Below are positions 28,488 to 37,589 of a stretch of 64,000 nt of DNA, piece after piece. Under the pieces are notes generated by a model. That model had not been told where the DNA came from. It was given only the letters and a program-made list of their open reading frames with translations, and ran no database searches. Origin of the DNA: Ruegeria arenilitoris (GTDB lineage: Bacteria; Pseudomonadota; Alphaproteobacteria; Rhodobacterales; Rhodobacteraceae). The position numbers were made by a program, and so were the translations under genes. Position 1 is the first letter of the stretch; the number at the start of each line of letters is the position of its first letter. The DNA lies in contig NZ_WQCA01000009.1 in the NCBI RefSeq assembly GCF_013032445.1, positions 186,001 through 250,000 of the forward strand. Direction: 5' to 3'.

Positions 28488-28608
28488 ATCGGCCTTCCCA
28501 TCAGGAAAAACCCCGCAGTTTATTGACTCATGCTGCACCGGCACAATAGGAGGGGCCGGTCGGTTGCAAAGGGCGACCGGCGCTGTTTTTCCCGATGGAG
28601 CAAATCTG

Positions 28609-30183
28609 ATGTCTGAACTGCGTGAAACCGCGATGTCGTCCAAGGCCTGGCCTTTCGAAGAGGCGCGCCGGTTGCTCAAACGCTATCAGAAGGGTGCTCC
28701 AGAAAAGGGATACGTGCTGTTCGAAACCGGCTATGGCCCCTCGGGCCTGCCGCATATCGGCACCTTTGGTGAGGTTGCGCGGACCACGATGGTAAAGCGT
28801 GCATTCGAGGCATTGTCGGATATCCCGACCAAGCTGATCTGTTTCTCGGACGATCTGGATGGGATGCGCAAGGTGCCGACCAATGTGCCGAATCCAGAAA
28901 TTCTGGAACAGCATCTGCAACGTCCACTGACCTCGGTGCCAGACCCGTTTGGCGAATACGACAGCTTTGGCGAGCATAACAACGCGATGCTACGGCGTTT
29001 TCTGGACACCTTTGGGTTCGAGTATGAGTTCTACTCGGCCAAGGAGTTCTACGAATCCGGGCAGTTCGACGAAATCCTCAAGCGCGCGGTTGAACGCTAT
29101 GACGAGATCATGGCGATCATGCTCAAAAGCCTGCGCGAAGAGCGTCAGCAAACCTATTCCATCTTCCTGCCTCTGCACCCCGAGAGCGGGCGGGTGATGT
29201 ATGTGCCAATGAAAAAGGTCTGCGCCGAGACCTACACCGTGACCTTCGATGATGAGACGGGCAAGGAATGGACCGTTCCGGTCACCGGTGGCAACGTGAA
29301 GCTGCAATGGAAGCCGGATTTTGGCGCGCGCTGGGCCGCGCTGGGCGTTGATTTCGAGATGTACGGCAAGGAACACGCCACCAACGAGAAAATCTATGAC
29401 GCGATCTGCCGTGCACTGGGCGGCCGTGCGCCCGAGCATTTCTCGTATGAGCTGTTTCTGGATGAAAACGGTCAGAAGATTTCCAAATCGTCCGGCAATG
29501 GTGTGTCGATCGATGAATGGCTGACCTATGCGCCAACCGAGTCGTTGGCCTATTTCATGTATCAGAAGCCCAAGACCGCCAAGCGAATGCATTTCGATGT
29601 GATACCCAAGGCGTATGATGAGTATCATCAACAATTGCGTGCTTATCCGGGGCAGGACCTGAAGGCTCAGTTGAACAACCCCGTTTGGCATATCCACGGC
29701 GGCAATGTTCCGGAATCCACTCTGATGGTGCCGTTTGCGATGCTGCTAAACCTCGCCTCAGTTTCCGGGGCCGAGGACAAAGAAGCGCTGTGGGGTTTCA
29801 TCCGCCGTTATGCACCTGAAGCGACAGCAGAAAGCCATCCCGATCTGGATCAGGCGGCCGGTTTCGCCGTGCGCTACTTCAACGACTTCGTCAAGCCGAC
29901 CCGTAAGCATCGCGCACCCACTGATCAGGAACGCGAGGCGCTGGAAGCGTTGAAAGCCGCGCTAGAGGCTTATGACGGTCCGATTGAAGACGAAGCACTG
30001 CAATCGGTGGTCTACTCTATCGGACGAGAGCGTTTCGATCCGATGCGCGGTTGGTTCACGGCTTTGTACGAAGTGCTGTTGGGTGCCTCGCAAGGCCCGC
30101 GCTTCGGTGGTTTCATTGCGCTTTACGGCGTACCGGAAACCATCGCTCTGATCGACAAGGCTCTGGCCGGAGAGCTGGCCTGA
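28609..30183 (+). CDS. lysK: Lysyl-tRNA synthetase, class I
   Basis: 524 residues from the ATG at 28609. Class I signatures are visible: HIGH equivalent [10 protein letters not shown] (about residues 45-54) and KMSKS equivalent KISKSSG near residue 290. This archaeal-type LysRS replaces the class II enzyme in many alphaproteobacteria including Rhodobacteraceae. No class II lysS is in the window. Upstream there is a small GC-rich hairpin-like stretch but no T-box. Confidence 0.96.
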   Translation: MSELRETAMSSKAWPFEEARRLLKRYQKGAPEKGYVLFETGYGPSGLPHIGTFGEVARTTMVKRAFEALSDIPTKLICFSDDLDGMRKVPTNVPNPEILEQHLQRPLTSVPDPFGEYDSFGEHNNAMLRRFLDTFGFEYEFYSAKEFYESGQFDEILKRAVERYDEIMAIMLKSLREERQQTYSIFLPLHPESGRVMYVPMKKVCAETYTVTFDDETGKEWTVPVTGGNVKLQWKPDFGARWAALGVDFEMYGKEHATNEKIYDAICRALGGRAPEHFSYELFLDENGQKISKSSGNGVSIDEWLTYAPTESLAYFMYQKPKTAKRMHFDVIPKAYDEYHQQLRAYPGQDLKAQLNNPVWHIHGGNVPESTLMVPFAMLLNLASVSGAEDKEALWGFIRRYAPEATAESHPDLDQAAGFAVRYFNDFVKPTRKHRAPTDQEREALEALKAALEAYDGPIEDEALQSVVYSIGRERFDPMRGWFTALYEVLLGASQGPRFGGFIALYGVPETIALIDKALAGELA

Positions 30184-30231
30184 TTTGACCTGATACCGCG
30201 TGGGGCTACCCTTTCATCAGGAGGTGGCCCC

Positions 30232-30633
30232 ATGCGTCGTCTATTGCTTGCTATATCCCTGAGCGCCGGTTTGGCCTCGGGCGCGTTTGCCCAAAGCGCT
30301 GAGATCGAGGCCAATATCTCGGCGCAGATACAGGCTTTCAAAGCGGATGACTTCGCCACCGCTTTCACCTTTGCCAGCCCGACAATCCAGCAACTGTTCC
30401 AGACGCCCGAGAACTTCGGCGTTATGGTCAAACGCGGTTATCCGATGGTCTGGCGGCCCGCGGATGTGCGCTTTTTGGAGTTGCGTGAAGTGGCCGGTTC
30501 ACTGTGGCAGAAGGTCATGGTCACCGACGGCGCGGGCCGGGTGCATATCCTTGACTATCAAATGGTGCCGCTTGAAAATGGCTGGAAGATCAACGGTGTG
30601 CAACTTCTGGGGAACTCTGATCCAGCCGCCTGA
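30232..30633 (+). CDS. Exported DUF4864 protein
   Basis: 133 residues with a clear signal peptide (MRRLLLAISLSAGLASGAFA). The remaining SAEIEANISAQIQAFKADDFATAFTFASP and WKINGVQLL segments match DUF4864, an SnoaL/NTF2-like cone fold of unknown function found in alphaproteobacteria. An AGGAGGTGG ribosome-binding stretch precedes the start. Confidence 0.82.
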   Translation: MRRLLLAISLSAGLASGAFAQSAEIEANISAQIQAFKADDFATAFTFASPTIQQLFQTPENFGVMVKRGYPMVWRPADVRFLELREVAGSLWQKVMVTDGAGRVHILDYQMVPLENGWKINGVQLLGNSDPAA

Positions 30634-30775
30634 AGCAACACCACCGTCACGGTGACATGAGTGGCGGTTAATCCCTTTTCGATACTCAGGCTTTTGCGTT
30701 CGGGGCGCGTGATCCCGGGCACTGGGTTTATGCGCGTGGCGGCTCGCCGCTCGTGCGATTGGGAAAGGGATCTCT

Positions 30776-33064
30776 ATGAACAAGGCAATCACCGACGGCA
30801 TCGTGTTCATGCCGCCAGCATTCGCAAACGGTCTGAATGTGTGGTCCAGCGGCGACGGAACGCCGGGCTCGCCCACCTATGACGGGTCGGGTACAGGCGC
30901 GTTTGTCCCGGCCGACGCGGATTTCGGCGGCTGTCTGGAAATCCTGAAGGTCAGCGCCACGCAGCGTCTGCGCTATATGAGGCAGACGCCGCTGCTGCCG
31001 GGATGTTACCTCCAGATCAAGGCACGGGTGAAAGCGATTAGTGGTCCGTTGCCCGAAGTGCGCATCGCGGGTTGGGCCGGTGGTGCCGGAGACGTGCAGG
31101 TTACTGGCGTGGCCGAGCAAGGACCGGCAACGCAGCTGTCCGGTTATGGTGCGGTACATGAGATCACCGCCATTGTCGGCACCGGACAGCGCCCTGGTGT
31201 GGACATGCCTTGGGGCGTTCAGGCGCTGTATGGGCATTTCGGGCTGGATATCGACGGTGCAAACGGGGCTGTCGTAAGGGTCGATGACATCGAAATCACT
31301 GATGTCACCAGTGTGTTCCTGCGCAATCTGATCAGCCTTGTCGATGTGCGCGACTTCGGTGCCATTGGTGACGGCGTGGTGGACGACTCTGCGGCGTTTG
31401 AGGCGGCGGATCAGGCCGCGAACGGGCGCACGGTTTTTGTACCAGAGGGGACATACTTGCTGGCTCAAAACACGTCGATGGCGTCCGAGATCGACTTTGA
31501 GGGCACCGTTACGATGCCTGACGACAAAATGCTGCTGCTGACCAAGAATTTCGATTTGCCCACCTATATCAACGCCTTCGGCAATGAAGCGTTGGCCTTC
31601 AAAAAGGCGTTTCAGGCCTTGCTGAACAACTCGGACCATGAATCTCTTGATCTGGGTGGCCGCAAGATTTCCGTGAGTGAGCCGATCGATATGGCCGCGG
31701 CGGTGCCGAACCGACAAGGCGGGTTTTCTACCCGCCGCGTGATCCGCAACGGCCAGTTTGACGTCCAGAGCAGTTCGGCCTGGGATACCGAGACTTTCAC
31801 CTCGGTCGCGACCTACGACCCTGACGATCCCAGACGCTTGGTGAATGTTGCCAACATTGCCAACATTCCTGTCGGGGCACTGGTACAGGGTAGCGGGGTT
31901 GGGCGTGAGATCTATGTCCGCTCCAAAAACGAGGGCGCGGGTGAAATCACGCTGAACGCGCCGATGTATGATGCCGATGGCACGCAAACCTTTACCTTTT
32001 TGTCCTTCAAATACCTGCTGGACTTCAGCGGTTTCAGCACGCTGCGCAAGTTCGGCATGGAAGAGATCGAATTCCAGTGCAATGGCCGCAGCAGCGGGAT
32101 CCGTCTGGCCCCGTCAGGCAGCACCTTTGCCGTGACGAACTGTTTCATCAGTCGTCCCAAGGACCGGGGGATCACATCAATCGGGACCGGATGTCAGGGC
32201 ATGCTGATCGACAATTGTCAGTTCCTGTCCACCGAAGAATCCTACGATGTATCCGATCGCAAATCGATTGCCTTGAACTCAACCGCCAATGACATCAAGC
32301 TGCGCCACAATCGGGCGGTGCGTTTTCTGCACTTTGCTGTTTTGGGTGGTACCAACAACTTGGTCCAGGGTAACCACTTTTTCCAGGGCGACAGCATTCC
32401 GCAAGGTGTTCGCAGCGCCGGGTTGGTCATGATCGGCACATACAATACCTCGACCATTTCAGGCAACTATATCGATAACTGTTTCGTCCAGTGGACCAAT
32501 GAACGGGACGCAAAGCCTGTTTACACTTCGGGATACTCGTTCAGTTCGATGGCCATCACTGACAATATTTTCTACTCCAGCCAAGTTGCTTCCTGGTTTA
32601 GCTATATTGTTATTCGCCCTCATGGTGGGGGCCACTTTCTGAACGGTGTGGTTGTAACCGGAAACAAGTTTCGCTCCTCAAGTGGCAGCATCACTCGAGC
32701 AGAGCGAGTGGACACATCATTTGCGGATCTAAACAAAAGTGCGCATCGAAACGTAATGTTTGAGAACAATAGCTTCCACGGTGTGGATAAACGAGTTTCG
32801 AACGCGCTACGGGTCAGACGCTCGCAAGGGTCAACATCGCAGGCATGGACTGTCTCGACTTCAGGGCAACTGCCGTTTGGTGGTCGTGCGCGCAGCTGCG
32901 ATGCGGTCACGGTATTGGGACCCTTGAGAACGGTGTTCGGAACAACGGCTTTTGCCAACCCTTATGTAGAGCTTGAGCGGGGCTCATCTAGGGATGCGAT
33001 TACCCTACGATGGCCTCAAGCCGTACGCGGCGAAGTCTCCGCGACTGTGCGAATGGAACGCTGA
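30776..33064 (+). CDS. Large beta-helix protein (GH28/pectate-lyase-like, tailspike-like)
   Basis: 762 residues with no evident signal peptide. The N-terminal 180 residues resemble a carbohydrate-binding jelly-roll. LVDVRDFGAIGDGVVDDSAAFEAA (about 190-213) is the classic entry into right-handed beta-helix GH28/pectate lyase and phage-tailspike proteins, followed by irregular beta-helix rungs to about residue 640. Such proteins bind or cleave polysaccharides. The lack of a signal suggests a phage tailspike, a type I-exported factor or a cell-associated enzyme. Codon use drifts toward AT near the 3' end (about 32.5-32.9 kb). Confidence 0.75.
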   Translation: MNKAITDGIVFMPPAFANGLNVWSSGDGTPGSPTYDGSGTGAFVPADADFGGCLEILKVSATQRLRYMRQTPLLPGCYLQIKARVKAISGPLPEVRIAGWAGGAGDVQVTGVAEQGPATQLSGYGAVHEITAIVGTGQRPGVDMPWGVQALYGHFGLDIDGANGAVVRVDDIEITDVTSVFLRNLISLVDVRDFGAIGDGVVDDSAAFEAADQAANGRTVFVPEGTYLLAQNTSMASEIDFEGTVTMPDDKMLLLTKNFDLPTYINAFGNEALAFKKAFQALLNNSDHESLDLGGRKISVSEPIDMAAAVPNRQGGFSTRRVIRNGQFDVQSSSAWDTETFTSVATYDPDDPRRLVNVANIANIPVGALVQGSGVGREIYVRSKNEGAGEITLNAPMYDADGTQTFTFLSFKYLLDFSGFSTLRKFGMEEIEFQCNGRSSGIRLAPSGSTFAVTNCFISRPKDRGITSIGTGCQGMLIDNCQFLSTEESYDVSDRKSIALNSTANDIKLRHNRAVRFLHFAVLGGTNNLVQGNHFFQGDSIPQGVRSAGLVMIGTYNTSTISGNYIDNCFVQWTNERDAKPVYTSGYSFSSMAITDNIFYSSQVASWFSYIVIRPHGGGHFLNGVVVTGNKFRSSSGSITRAERVDTSFADLNKSAHRNVMFENNSFHGVDKRVSNALRVRRSQGSTSQAWTVSTSGQLPFGGRARSCDAVTVLGPLRTVFGTTAFANPYVELERGSSRDAITLRWPQAVRGEVSATVRMER

Positions 33065-33073
33065 CTTTCCGAC

Positions 33074-33098
33074 TGGCCGCCCTGTAACTGGGCGGCCA
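33074..33098. terminator. Bidirectional hairpin between beta-helix gene and barrel gene
   Basis: TGGCCGCCC (33074-33082) pairs with GGGCGGCCA (33090-33098) around a 7-base loop, between the stops of two convergent genes (33064 and 33110). Both flanks are only mildly T-rich. Confidence 0.65.
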
Positions 33099-33109
33099 AT
33101 TCGCCGATT

Positions 33110-33772
33110 TCAGAATTCGTTCCAGATTGCCAGCTTAAGACCCGTGTCGTTTTGAGTGTTATTACGTTCAACACCCAACACCCACGTAGTCGAACTGTTC
33201 TTTGTCCGGATCATGACCGAGGGCCTGGCTCTCCAATACAACGAATGGTCTGGCGCAAAGGCCGTTTCTATCTGTATCAAAGGGTTAAGCAGTCGATCCC
33301 CGGAAAGACCAGCGGTGACATCGATTTTGCGAAGCAGGACGTCATGTGTGCGGTATTCCAAAGCAGTATCGATGGCCACCCAGCTGTTGCCCCAACCGGT
33401 ACGGAACCCTTTGCCGTACGAGAGGGTCAGCTTGTACATCGCCCAGGCATCTCGGTATCGGTGATGGGCACCGGCACCCAACTCTGCTGCAAATCGTCCC
33501 CACTTGTCGAATTCTGCGACCGGGAACCGGGCAAACAAGAGTGCGTGGCCGTAAAGGTCGCGATTCTCCTCGATATCAAGCCCGATTGTCAGTTTCGGTC
33601 GGTATCCGAATTCGGCGTAAAGCCCTGTTTTGTAGTCATACGTGCCGTCGGGGTCCTTGAAGGCAGTGACCGAGGTCGCAGTGAACGCCGAACCCTTTTC
33701 CCGCAGCCACGCCCCGGGCCATGCCGGGGCGGCGGCAAGCAGAAAGGACAAAAGAAGGACGATCCGGCACAT
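33110..33772 (-). CDS. Secreted or outer-membrane beta-rich protein of unknown function
   Basis: 220 residues from the ATG at 33772, chosen for the GGGGGA eight bases upstream and the signal peptide MCRIVLLLSFLLAAAPAWPGA that follows; an ATG at 33793 is the alternative. After the signal the sequence is amphipathic beta strands rich in Tyr, Trp and Arg (GYRPKLTIGLDIEENRDLYG, YKLTLSYGKGF), ending in the aromatic IWNEF typical of outer-membrane barrels. I do not recognise a named family. Confidence 0.65.
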   Translation of the reverse strand: MCRIVLLLSFLLAAAPAWPGAWLREKGSAFTATSVTAFKDPDGTYDYKTGLYAEFGYRPKLTIGLDIEENRDLYGHALLFARFPVAEFDKWGRFAAELGAGAHHRYRDAWAMYKLTLSYGKGFRTGWGNSWVAIDTALEYRTHDVLLRKIDVTAGLSGDRLLNPLIQIETAFAPDHSLYWRARPSVMIRTKNSSTTWVLGVERNNTQNDTGLKLAIWNEF

Positions 33773-33917
33773 GCGCGCAGAATCCCCCAGCATGGTTAAC
33801 GGAGGGTTAGTAATTTGTTCATTTTTTGGAAACCGACAAAGAGGTCTCGCCCGCAAAGGAAACACGAGACCTTTGCAATTCCTGTGTTAAGCTTGTGAAA
33901 CGATAAGGAGAATCCAG

Positions 33918-34244
33918 ATGCCGAAGATTTCCAAGAGCGCGAGCGTCCAGACAGTTATCACCACCTTTGAAATGACGCCGGGTACCTGCCACGATCTGCT
34001 GGAGGCACTGACCGACGCCTATGCCGAGTTCATCTCGAAACAGCCGGGATTTGTTTCGGCTGGGTTGCATGTGAACGATGCTCAGACGCGGATTGCAAAC
34101 TATTCCCAGTGGGAACGCCGCGAGGATTTTCTGGCCATGCTGCGCACTCCGGAAATGCGCGACCGCAACCGCAAGATCAACGAGCTGTGCAAAAGCTTTG
34201 AGCCGGTGATGTATGACGTGGCCGAGACTTTTGGCAGTTCCTGA
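33918..34244 (+). CDS. ABM-domain (antibiotic biosynthesis monooxygenase-like) protein
   Basis: 108 residues with an AAGGAG ribosome-binding site. The GFVSAGLHVNDAQTRIANYSQWERREDF segment is the typical ABM ferredoxin-like dimer motif. These small enzymes act on quinones or polycyclic substrates or degrade haem-like compounds; no partner gene indicates which. Confidence 0.8.
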   Translation: MPKISKSASVQTVITTFEMTPGTCHDLLEALTDAYAEFISKQPGFVSAGLHVNDAQTRIANYSQWERREDFLAMLRTPEMRDRNRKINELCKSFEPVMYDVAETFGSS

Positions 34245-34309
34245 CTTGGATCAAAGCATCAACGCCCAGCCCCGCGCAACATGGGTGCGGGAAAACGGAG
34301 GCGCGCGCC

Positions 34310-34717
34310 ATGTATCATAACATTCTTATACCCATTTCTTTCGATGCTGAACGGGATATTTCCGGGCCGCTGAAGCTGGCCGAGATCCTGTCGACACCGG
34401 ACGCCCAAGTGACTTTGTTGCATGTGGTCGAACACATCCCGAACTATGCGATCTCTTACATGCCGCCCGAATACCTGAGCGAAGCCCGCAAGGCGATCCA
34501 GACCGAACTGGACGAGTTGGCAGCGAAACTGCCCAACGCGACGGGCGTGGTGATCGAAGGGCATTCGGGGCGCACCATTCTGGACTGGGCGGAAACCCAC
34601 AAGCCGGACCTGATTGTCATGGCATCGCATCGACCGGGTATGCAGGATCTTCTGTTGGGCTCAACCGCGAACCATGTGGTTCGCCACGCAGCCTGCGCGG
34701 TTCACGTGGTGCGTTGA
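34310..34717 (+). CDS. Universal stress protein (UspA family)
   Basis: 135 residues. The fold opens YHNILIPISFDAE, and the ATP-binding signature near the C-terminus is present as GSTANHVVRHAACAVHVVR (G-x2-x9-G S/T type). Single Usp domain. It overlaps the convergent flavin-binding protein gene by 16 bp at the 3' end. Confidence 0.88.
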   Translation: MYHNILIPISFDAERDISGPLKLAEILSTPDAQVTLLHVVEHIPNYAISYMPPEYLSEARKAIQTELDELAAKLPNATGVVIEGHSGRTILDWAETHKPDLIVMASHRPGMQDLLLGSTANHVVRHAACAVHVVR

Positions 34718-35205
34718 TCGGGCACAAGATCGGCGGATGCAAGGCGCCAGGCCTTGCCAAAACCACCGTTCAACACGGCCTCTGAAATCTCAAAATGAAC
34801 AAAGCCGAAATCGGTGAAATCGACATAGAGCTTCGCTTTGGGGCGCAGGGCCAGATACCGTGTGCGGAGGGTACCGTGTTCCGCACTGTCGCGCGCAACG
34901 AACCGGGCCTCGGCGTGCAAAGTCAAACGTGGATGGGTCAGGGGATCGCCGGCCTCTCCCGGTTCTCCGATCAGCAGGGCGCAGGCCGGATTGGCGTGCA
35001 AGGCCCGCGTATGATCCGCCAGGGTCGAGATCAGGGTGATCAGCCCGCCAGCCTCATCCGTTGCCAGCGCGATACGCGACACCGACGGCACCGCTTTGCC
35101 CGGTTGCAAGGTGGCGAGTGCGCCAAAGGTTACGCTCTCAATCAGGTCGCGGGCCAAACCGCGGGCGGTGTCATCGACCGGGCGAAAGGGGGTGGTAAGA
35201 CTCAT
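34702..35205 (-). CDS. Pyridoxamine 5'-phosphate oxidase-like FMN protein (HugZ-type)
   Basis: 167 residues from the ATG at 35205; the frame extends further but the family starts at FRPVDDTARGLARDLIESVTFGALATL. SRIALATDEAGGLITLISTLADHTRALHANPACALLIGE is the FMN-binding split-barrel core shared with HugZ haem-utilisation proteins. Substrate uncertain: haem handling or a general flavin reductase role. Confidence 0.8.
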   Translation of the reverse strand: MSLTTPFRPVDDTARGLARDLIESVTFGALATLQPGKAVPSVSRIALATDEAGGLITLISTLADHTRALHANPACALLIGEPGEAGDPLTHPRLTLHAEARFVARDSAEHGTLRTRYLALRPKAKLYVDFTDFGFVHFEISEAVLNGGFGKAWRLASADLVPDQRTT

Positions 35206-35342
35206 GACAAACGTGTTTCCAAGGTGGCTGCACCCTTTGAAGGATAGCTGCATCGCCCACCCGGTGCGAGGGCTTGTTTCGGCTCGCTAAATGGCGGGGT
35301 TTGGGTCTCGGTTTCGCCATAAACTCGGGTTAGTGGAAGGGT

Positions 35343-35759
35343 ATGCCGATCGACACATCCGAAACAGATTCGACACTCACTAAGACATCGAAGCGCCAGA
35401 GGCGGGCAGACGCCTTGCGTAAGCGCGCGCTGTCACCGGTTCGGATCCTGATCATGGTCCTCATGCTGCCTGTGACAACGATGGGTATCGCCGTGGGTGT
35501 TTATCTGCGAACATCCGACTTTGAACGCGAAGAGGCCTTGATCCATTTGATTGCTCTGGCGGGGTGCGACGCGGTTAAAAATGTTGCGCCGGGGCCATTT
35601 CTGACCGGAGGGCCGGGGTATCATCCGCGTAATGATCCAGATGGCGATGGCGTTGCCTGCGACACTATCGCGGCCGCCCCCGTTGCCGACGCGGTCCCGC
35701 AGCAGACCGGAACGCGCCCATCCCGGACGGTCGGAACCGCCAAGTTCGTTCGCCCCTGA
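35343..35759 (+). CDS. Membrane protein with excalibur calcium-binding domain
   Basis: 138 residues. A basic N-terminus (TSKRQRRADALRKRA) precedes one membrane helix at about 32-50, then an excalibur domain: GCDAVKNVAPGPF followed by the DPDGDGVACD calcium loop near residues 97-106. Excalibur motifs occur in extracellular nuclease-like or surface proteins. The C-terminal tail is Pro/Thr-rich. Role unknown. Confidence 0.78.
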   Translation: MPIDTSETDSTLTKTSKRQRRADALRKRALSPVRILIMVLMLPVTTMGIAVGVYLRTSDFEREEALIHLIALAGCDAVKNVAPGPFLTGGPGYHPRNDPDGDGVACDTIAAAPVADAVPQQTGTRPSRTVGTAKFVRP

Positions 35760-35868
35760 TTGGTCCTTGCGCGGGCTCTGCGCGATTCACCGATGCTGTG
35801 TTACACTGCGCCGGACGTGCCGCTTACGGCCGTCTTTGGGGGATTTCGCCCTGAAAGGGAGGAAAGAA

Positions 35869-36162
35869 ATGTTTGCACGTATTACGCAGTTCAAAATGAA
35901 GCCCGGCATGCGGGATGCCGCCGAGGCAAAAATGAATGAGCTTAAAGATCAGATTATGGGCATGAACGGGATGCACAGCTTTACCAATGCCATGAACGAG
36001 GACGGTACCGGTTACGTTGTTGCGGTTGTCGAAAGCGAGGAGACATCGAACGCGAACGCGCCCAAAGTGGCCGAGTTGTGGGGGAATTTCGCAGAATTCC
36101 TTGAGGTCCCGCCGTCCCCTGCCGGGTTTGACGTGGTCGTCCACTGGGATAAAGCCCTTTAA
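35869..36162 (+). CDS. Small ABM-fold (dimeric alpha-beta barrel) protein
   Basis: 97 residues from the ATG at 35869 with a strong GGGAGGAAAG upstream. FARITQFKMKPGMRDAAEAKMNEL and the central GYVVAVVESEETSN give the dimeric alpha-beta barrel pattern. Unusually Met-rich around residues 27-45 (IMGMNGMHSFTNAM). Function unknown; it precedes the YjbR-like gene by 39 bp and may be co-transcribed. Confidence 0.7.
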   Translation: MFARITQFKMKPGMRDAAEAKMNELKDQIMGMNGMHSFTNAMNEDGTGYVVAVVESEETSNANAPKVAELWGNFAEFLEVPPSPAGFDVVVHWDKAL

Positions 36163-36201
36163 ACGCTTGCATATTTTCGGGTGATCGCCGAGATTCGGGC
36201 G

Positions 36202-36555
36202 ATGACCCGCGATGATTTCAACGCCTTTTGCGCCGGCCTCAAAGCCACCAGCCATGTGGTGCAATGGGGCAATGCGGATGTGTGGAAAGTGGGCGGCAAG
36301 GTGTTTGCAATCTGCGGCTGGAACGATGGGCGCGATGCGTTCACTTTCAAGGCGACCGATCTGGCGTTTGAGGTTCTGGGCGATGAGCCCGGCATCCGCC
36401 CAGCGCCTTACCTTGCCTCGCGCGGGATGAAATGGCTGCAGGTTTATGAGGAACGTGGCATGTCCGACGCATCCCTGCGCGAACATATCGTGACGTCTTA
36501 TGATCTGGTCGTGGCCAAGCTGACTAAAAAGATGCGGGCCGAGCTGGGGGTTTAA
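36202..36555 (+). CDS. MmcQ/YjbR family DNA-binding-like protein
   Basis: 117 residues from the ATG at 36202. The VVQWGNADVWKVGGKVFAICGW opening and the KWLQVYEERGMSDASLREHIVTSYDLVVAKL end are characteristic of the MmcQ/YjbR (CyaY-like fold) family, described as DNA-binding. The last four bases overlap the ORF6N gene on the other strand. Confidence 0.87.
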   Translation: MTRDDFNAFCAGLKATSHVVQWGNADVWKVGGKVFAICGWNDGRDAFTFKATDLAFEVLGDEPGIRPAPYLASRGMKWLQVYEERGMSDASLREHIVTSYDLVVAKLTKKMRAELGV

Positions 36556-37259
36556 CCCTTCATCGCCTGCAGCAACTCCAGCAGCCGCTTGCGGTCGTCA
36601 TCATCGGCGTAATCCCCGGTGGCCAGACGTTGCGCGATGTTCAGACGCAGGCGTTCGTGTTGGGTGCGGACCTCTTCACCTGCAGTTTCGGCGAGGGTTT
36701 TCATGATCACCGCCACAGCCTGTTGCCGCTTGGTGGTGGGGTTTGCGATGTAATCAACAAGGCTCTGCTGCCCGGAATCGAGGATGTTTTCAGCCAGATC
36801 GCGCAGTTGCTGACCATTAGGCAGCAACGGGGCGGGGGCGTCTTCGGGCGGCAGGATTTCCGGCACGCTTCGCGGGGTTTCTGCCAGAGCGTTTGCGCCG
36901 TCCACAAAGGCCTCGGTGATCATGCGGGTGATCCTGATGGCACGCGGGTCCTTGAACAGGGCCGAGGCGATGGCCACGCCGTAATCCGTATAGACCCACG
37001 GATTGACCCGCCGCCCGCCACGGCCCTTGGGTTTTGAGATCACATTCTGTGATTGCAAATCAGCGACTTCGGCATCGCTCAGCTGAAAGCGGTAGCCTTC
37101 GAACAGGTCCTTGTTGCGCGAGACGGCCTGATTGAACGCGCTGACGGATTTCCCATAGAACTGCGCCAAATCCTCGGCCAGCACTACGCGGACACCGCGC
37201 ACCCGGTGAATGGCGCTTTGGACCTCATGCGTGCTGGGCAGGGTGTTGGGGTTCGTCAT
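36552..37259 (-). CDS. ORF6N-domain protein (phage antirepressor-like)
   Basis: 235 residues. The N-terminal 110 residues form an ORF6N domain: VRGVRVVLAEDLAQFYGKSVSAFNQAV, then GYRFQLSDAEVADLQSQNV and GRRVNPWVYTDYGVAIASAL. ORF6N occurs in phage antirepressors and mobile-element regulators; the C-terminal helical half is not recognised. A perfect palindrome (37274-37288) sits 15 bp before the start codon and a near-identical copy lies within the coding sequence (37039-37053), suggesting autoregulation. No phage genes adjoin it. Confidence 0.8.
   Translation of the reverse strand: MTNPNTLPSTHEVQSAIHRVRGVRVVLAEDLAQFYGKSVSAFNQAVSRNKDLFEGYRFQLSDAEVADLQSQNVISKPKGRGGRRVNPWVYTDYGVAIASALFKDPRAIRITRMITEAFVDGANALAETPRSVPEILPPEDAPAPLLPNGQQLRDLAENILDSGQQSLVDYIANPTTKRQQAVAVIMKTLAETAGEEVRTQHERLRLNIAQRLATGDYADDDDRKRLLELLQAMKG
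37039..37053. promoter_or_regulatory. Second copy of the ORF6N operator, inside its coding sequence
   Basis: ATCACATTCTGTGAT, a palindrome with 6-bp arms around a 3-bp centre. It differs by one base from the promoter copy at 37274-37288 and lies 221 bp inside the ORF6N gene, encoding part of the SQNVIS stretch. Two such sites at this distance could support looping repression. Confidence 0.5.
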
Positions 37260-37273
37260 GGCAACCGTTTGGA

Positions 37274-37288
37274 ATCACAATCTGTGAT
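37274..37288. promoter_or_regulatory. Palindromic operator just upstream of the ORF6N start codon
   Basis: ATCACAATCTGTGAT, with arms ATCACA and TGTGAT and one further matching A/T pair outside each arm. It lies 15-29 bp before the start codon, where it would overlap the promoter or leader. The symmetry suits a dimeric helix-turn-helix protein, most simply the ORF6N product or a partner. Confidence 0.6.
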
Positions 37289-37589
37289 TTCAAACGTGGA
37301 GGACGGAGCGCTGGGCTGCAAGGGTGGAGTGATGGGCGGCGTCGATGAGGTATTTTAGGTCGCAAAGGATTTTTCATCATTCGCCATCCAAGTATGGTTG
37401 ACCTATTGGGGAGAAGCGGGTGGTGTTAAGGCTTCCGTTCCAGTATCTTTTTCCGACAAACATTCTATGGACGAGTACATTAGTGGTGCACCCGCAATAA
37501 GACTTGAACAAGAAGCGACTGTGAAAAGACGGTCGAAATTACAAATCTGCCACTAACCGTCCAAATTTCGAAGTCATGCAACTTAAATT
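37289..37589. other. Gene-free AT-rich spacer between ORF6N gene and hypothetical gene
   Basis: No supported gene is seen. The base composition drops in GC from about 37.35 kb and stays low through the next gene, so the shift in composition begins here. Repeated CGGTCGAAATT/AATTTCGA-like half-sites occur near 37530-37575 but no clear promoter was found. Confidence 0.5.
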
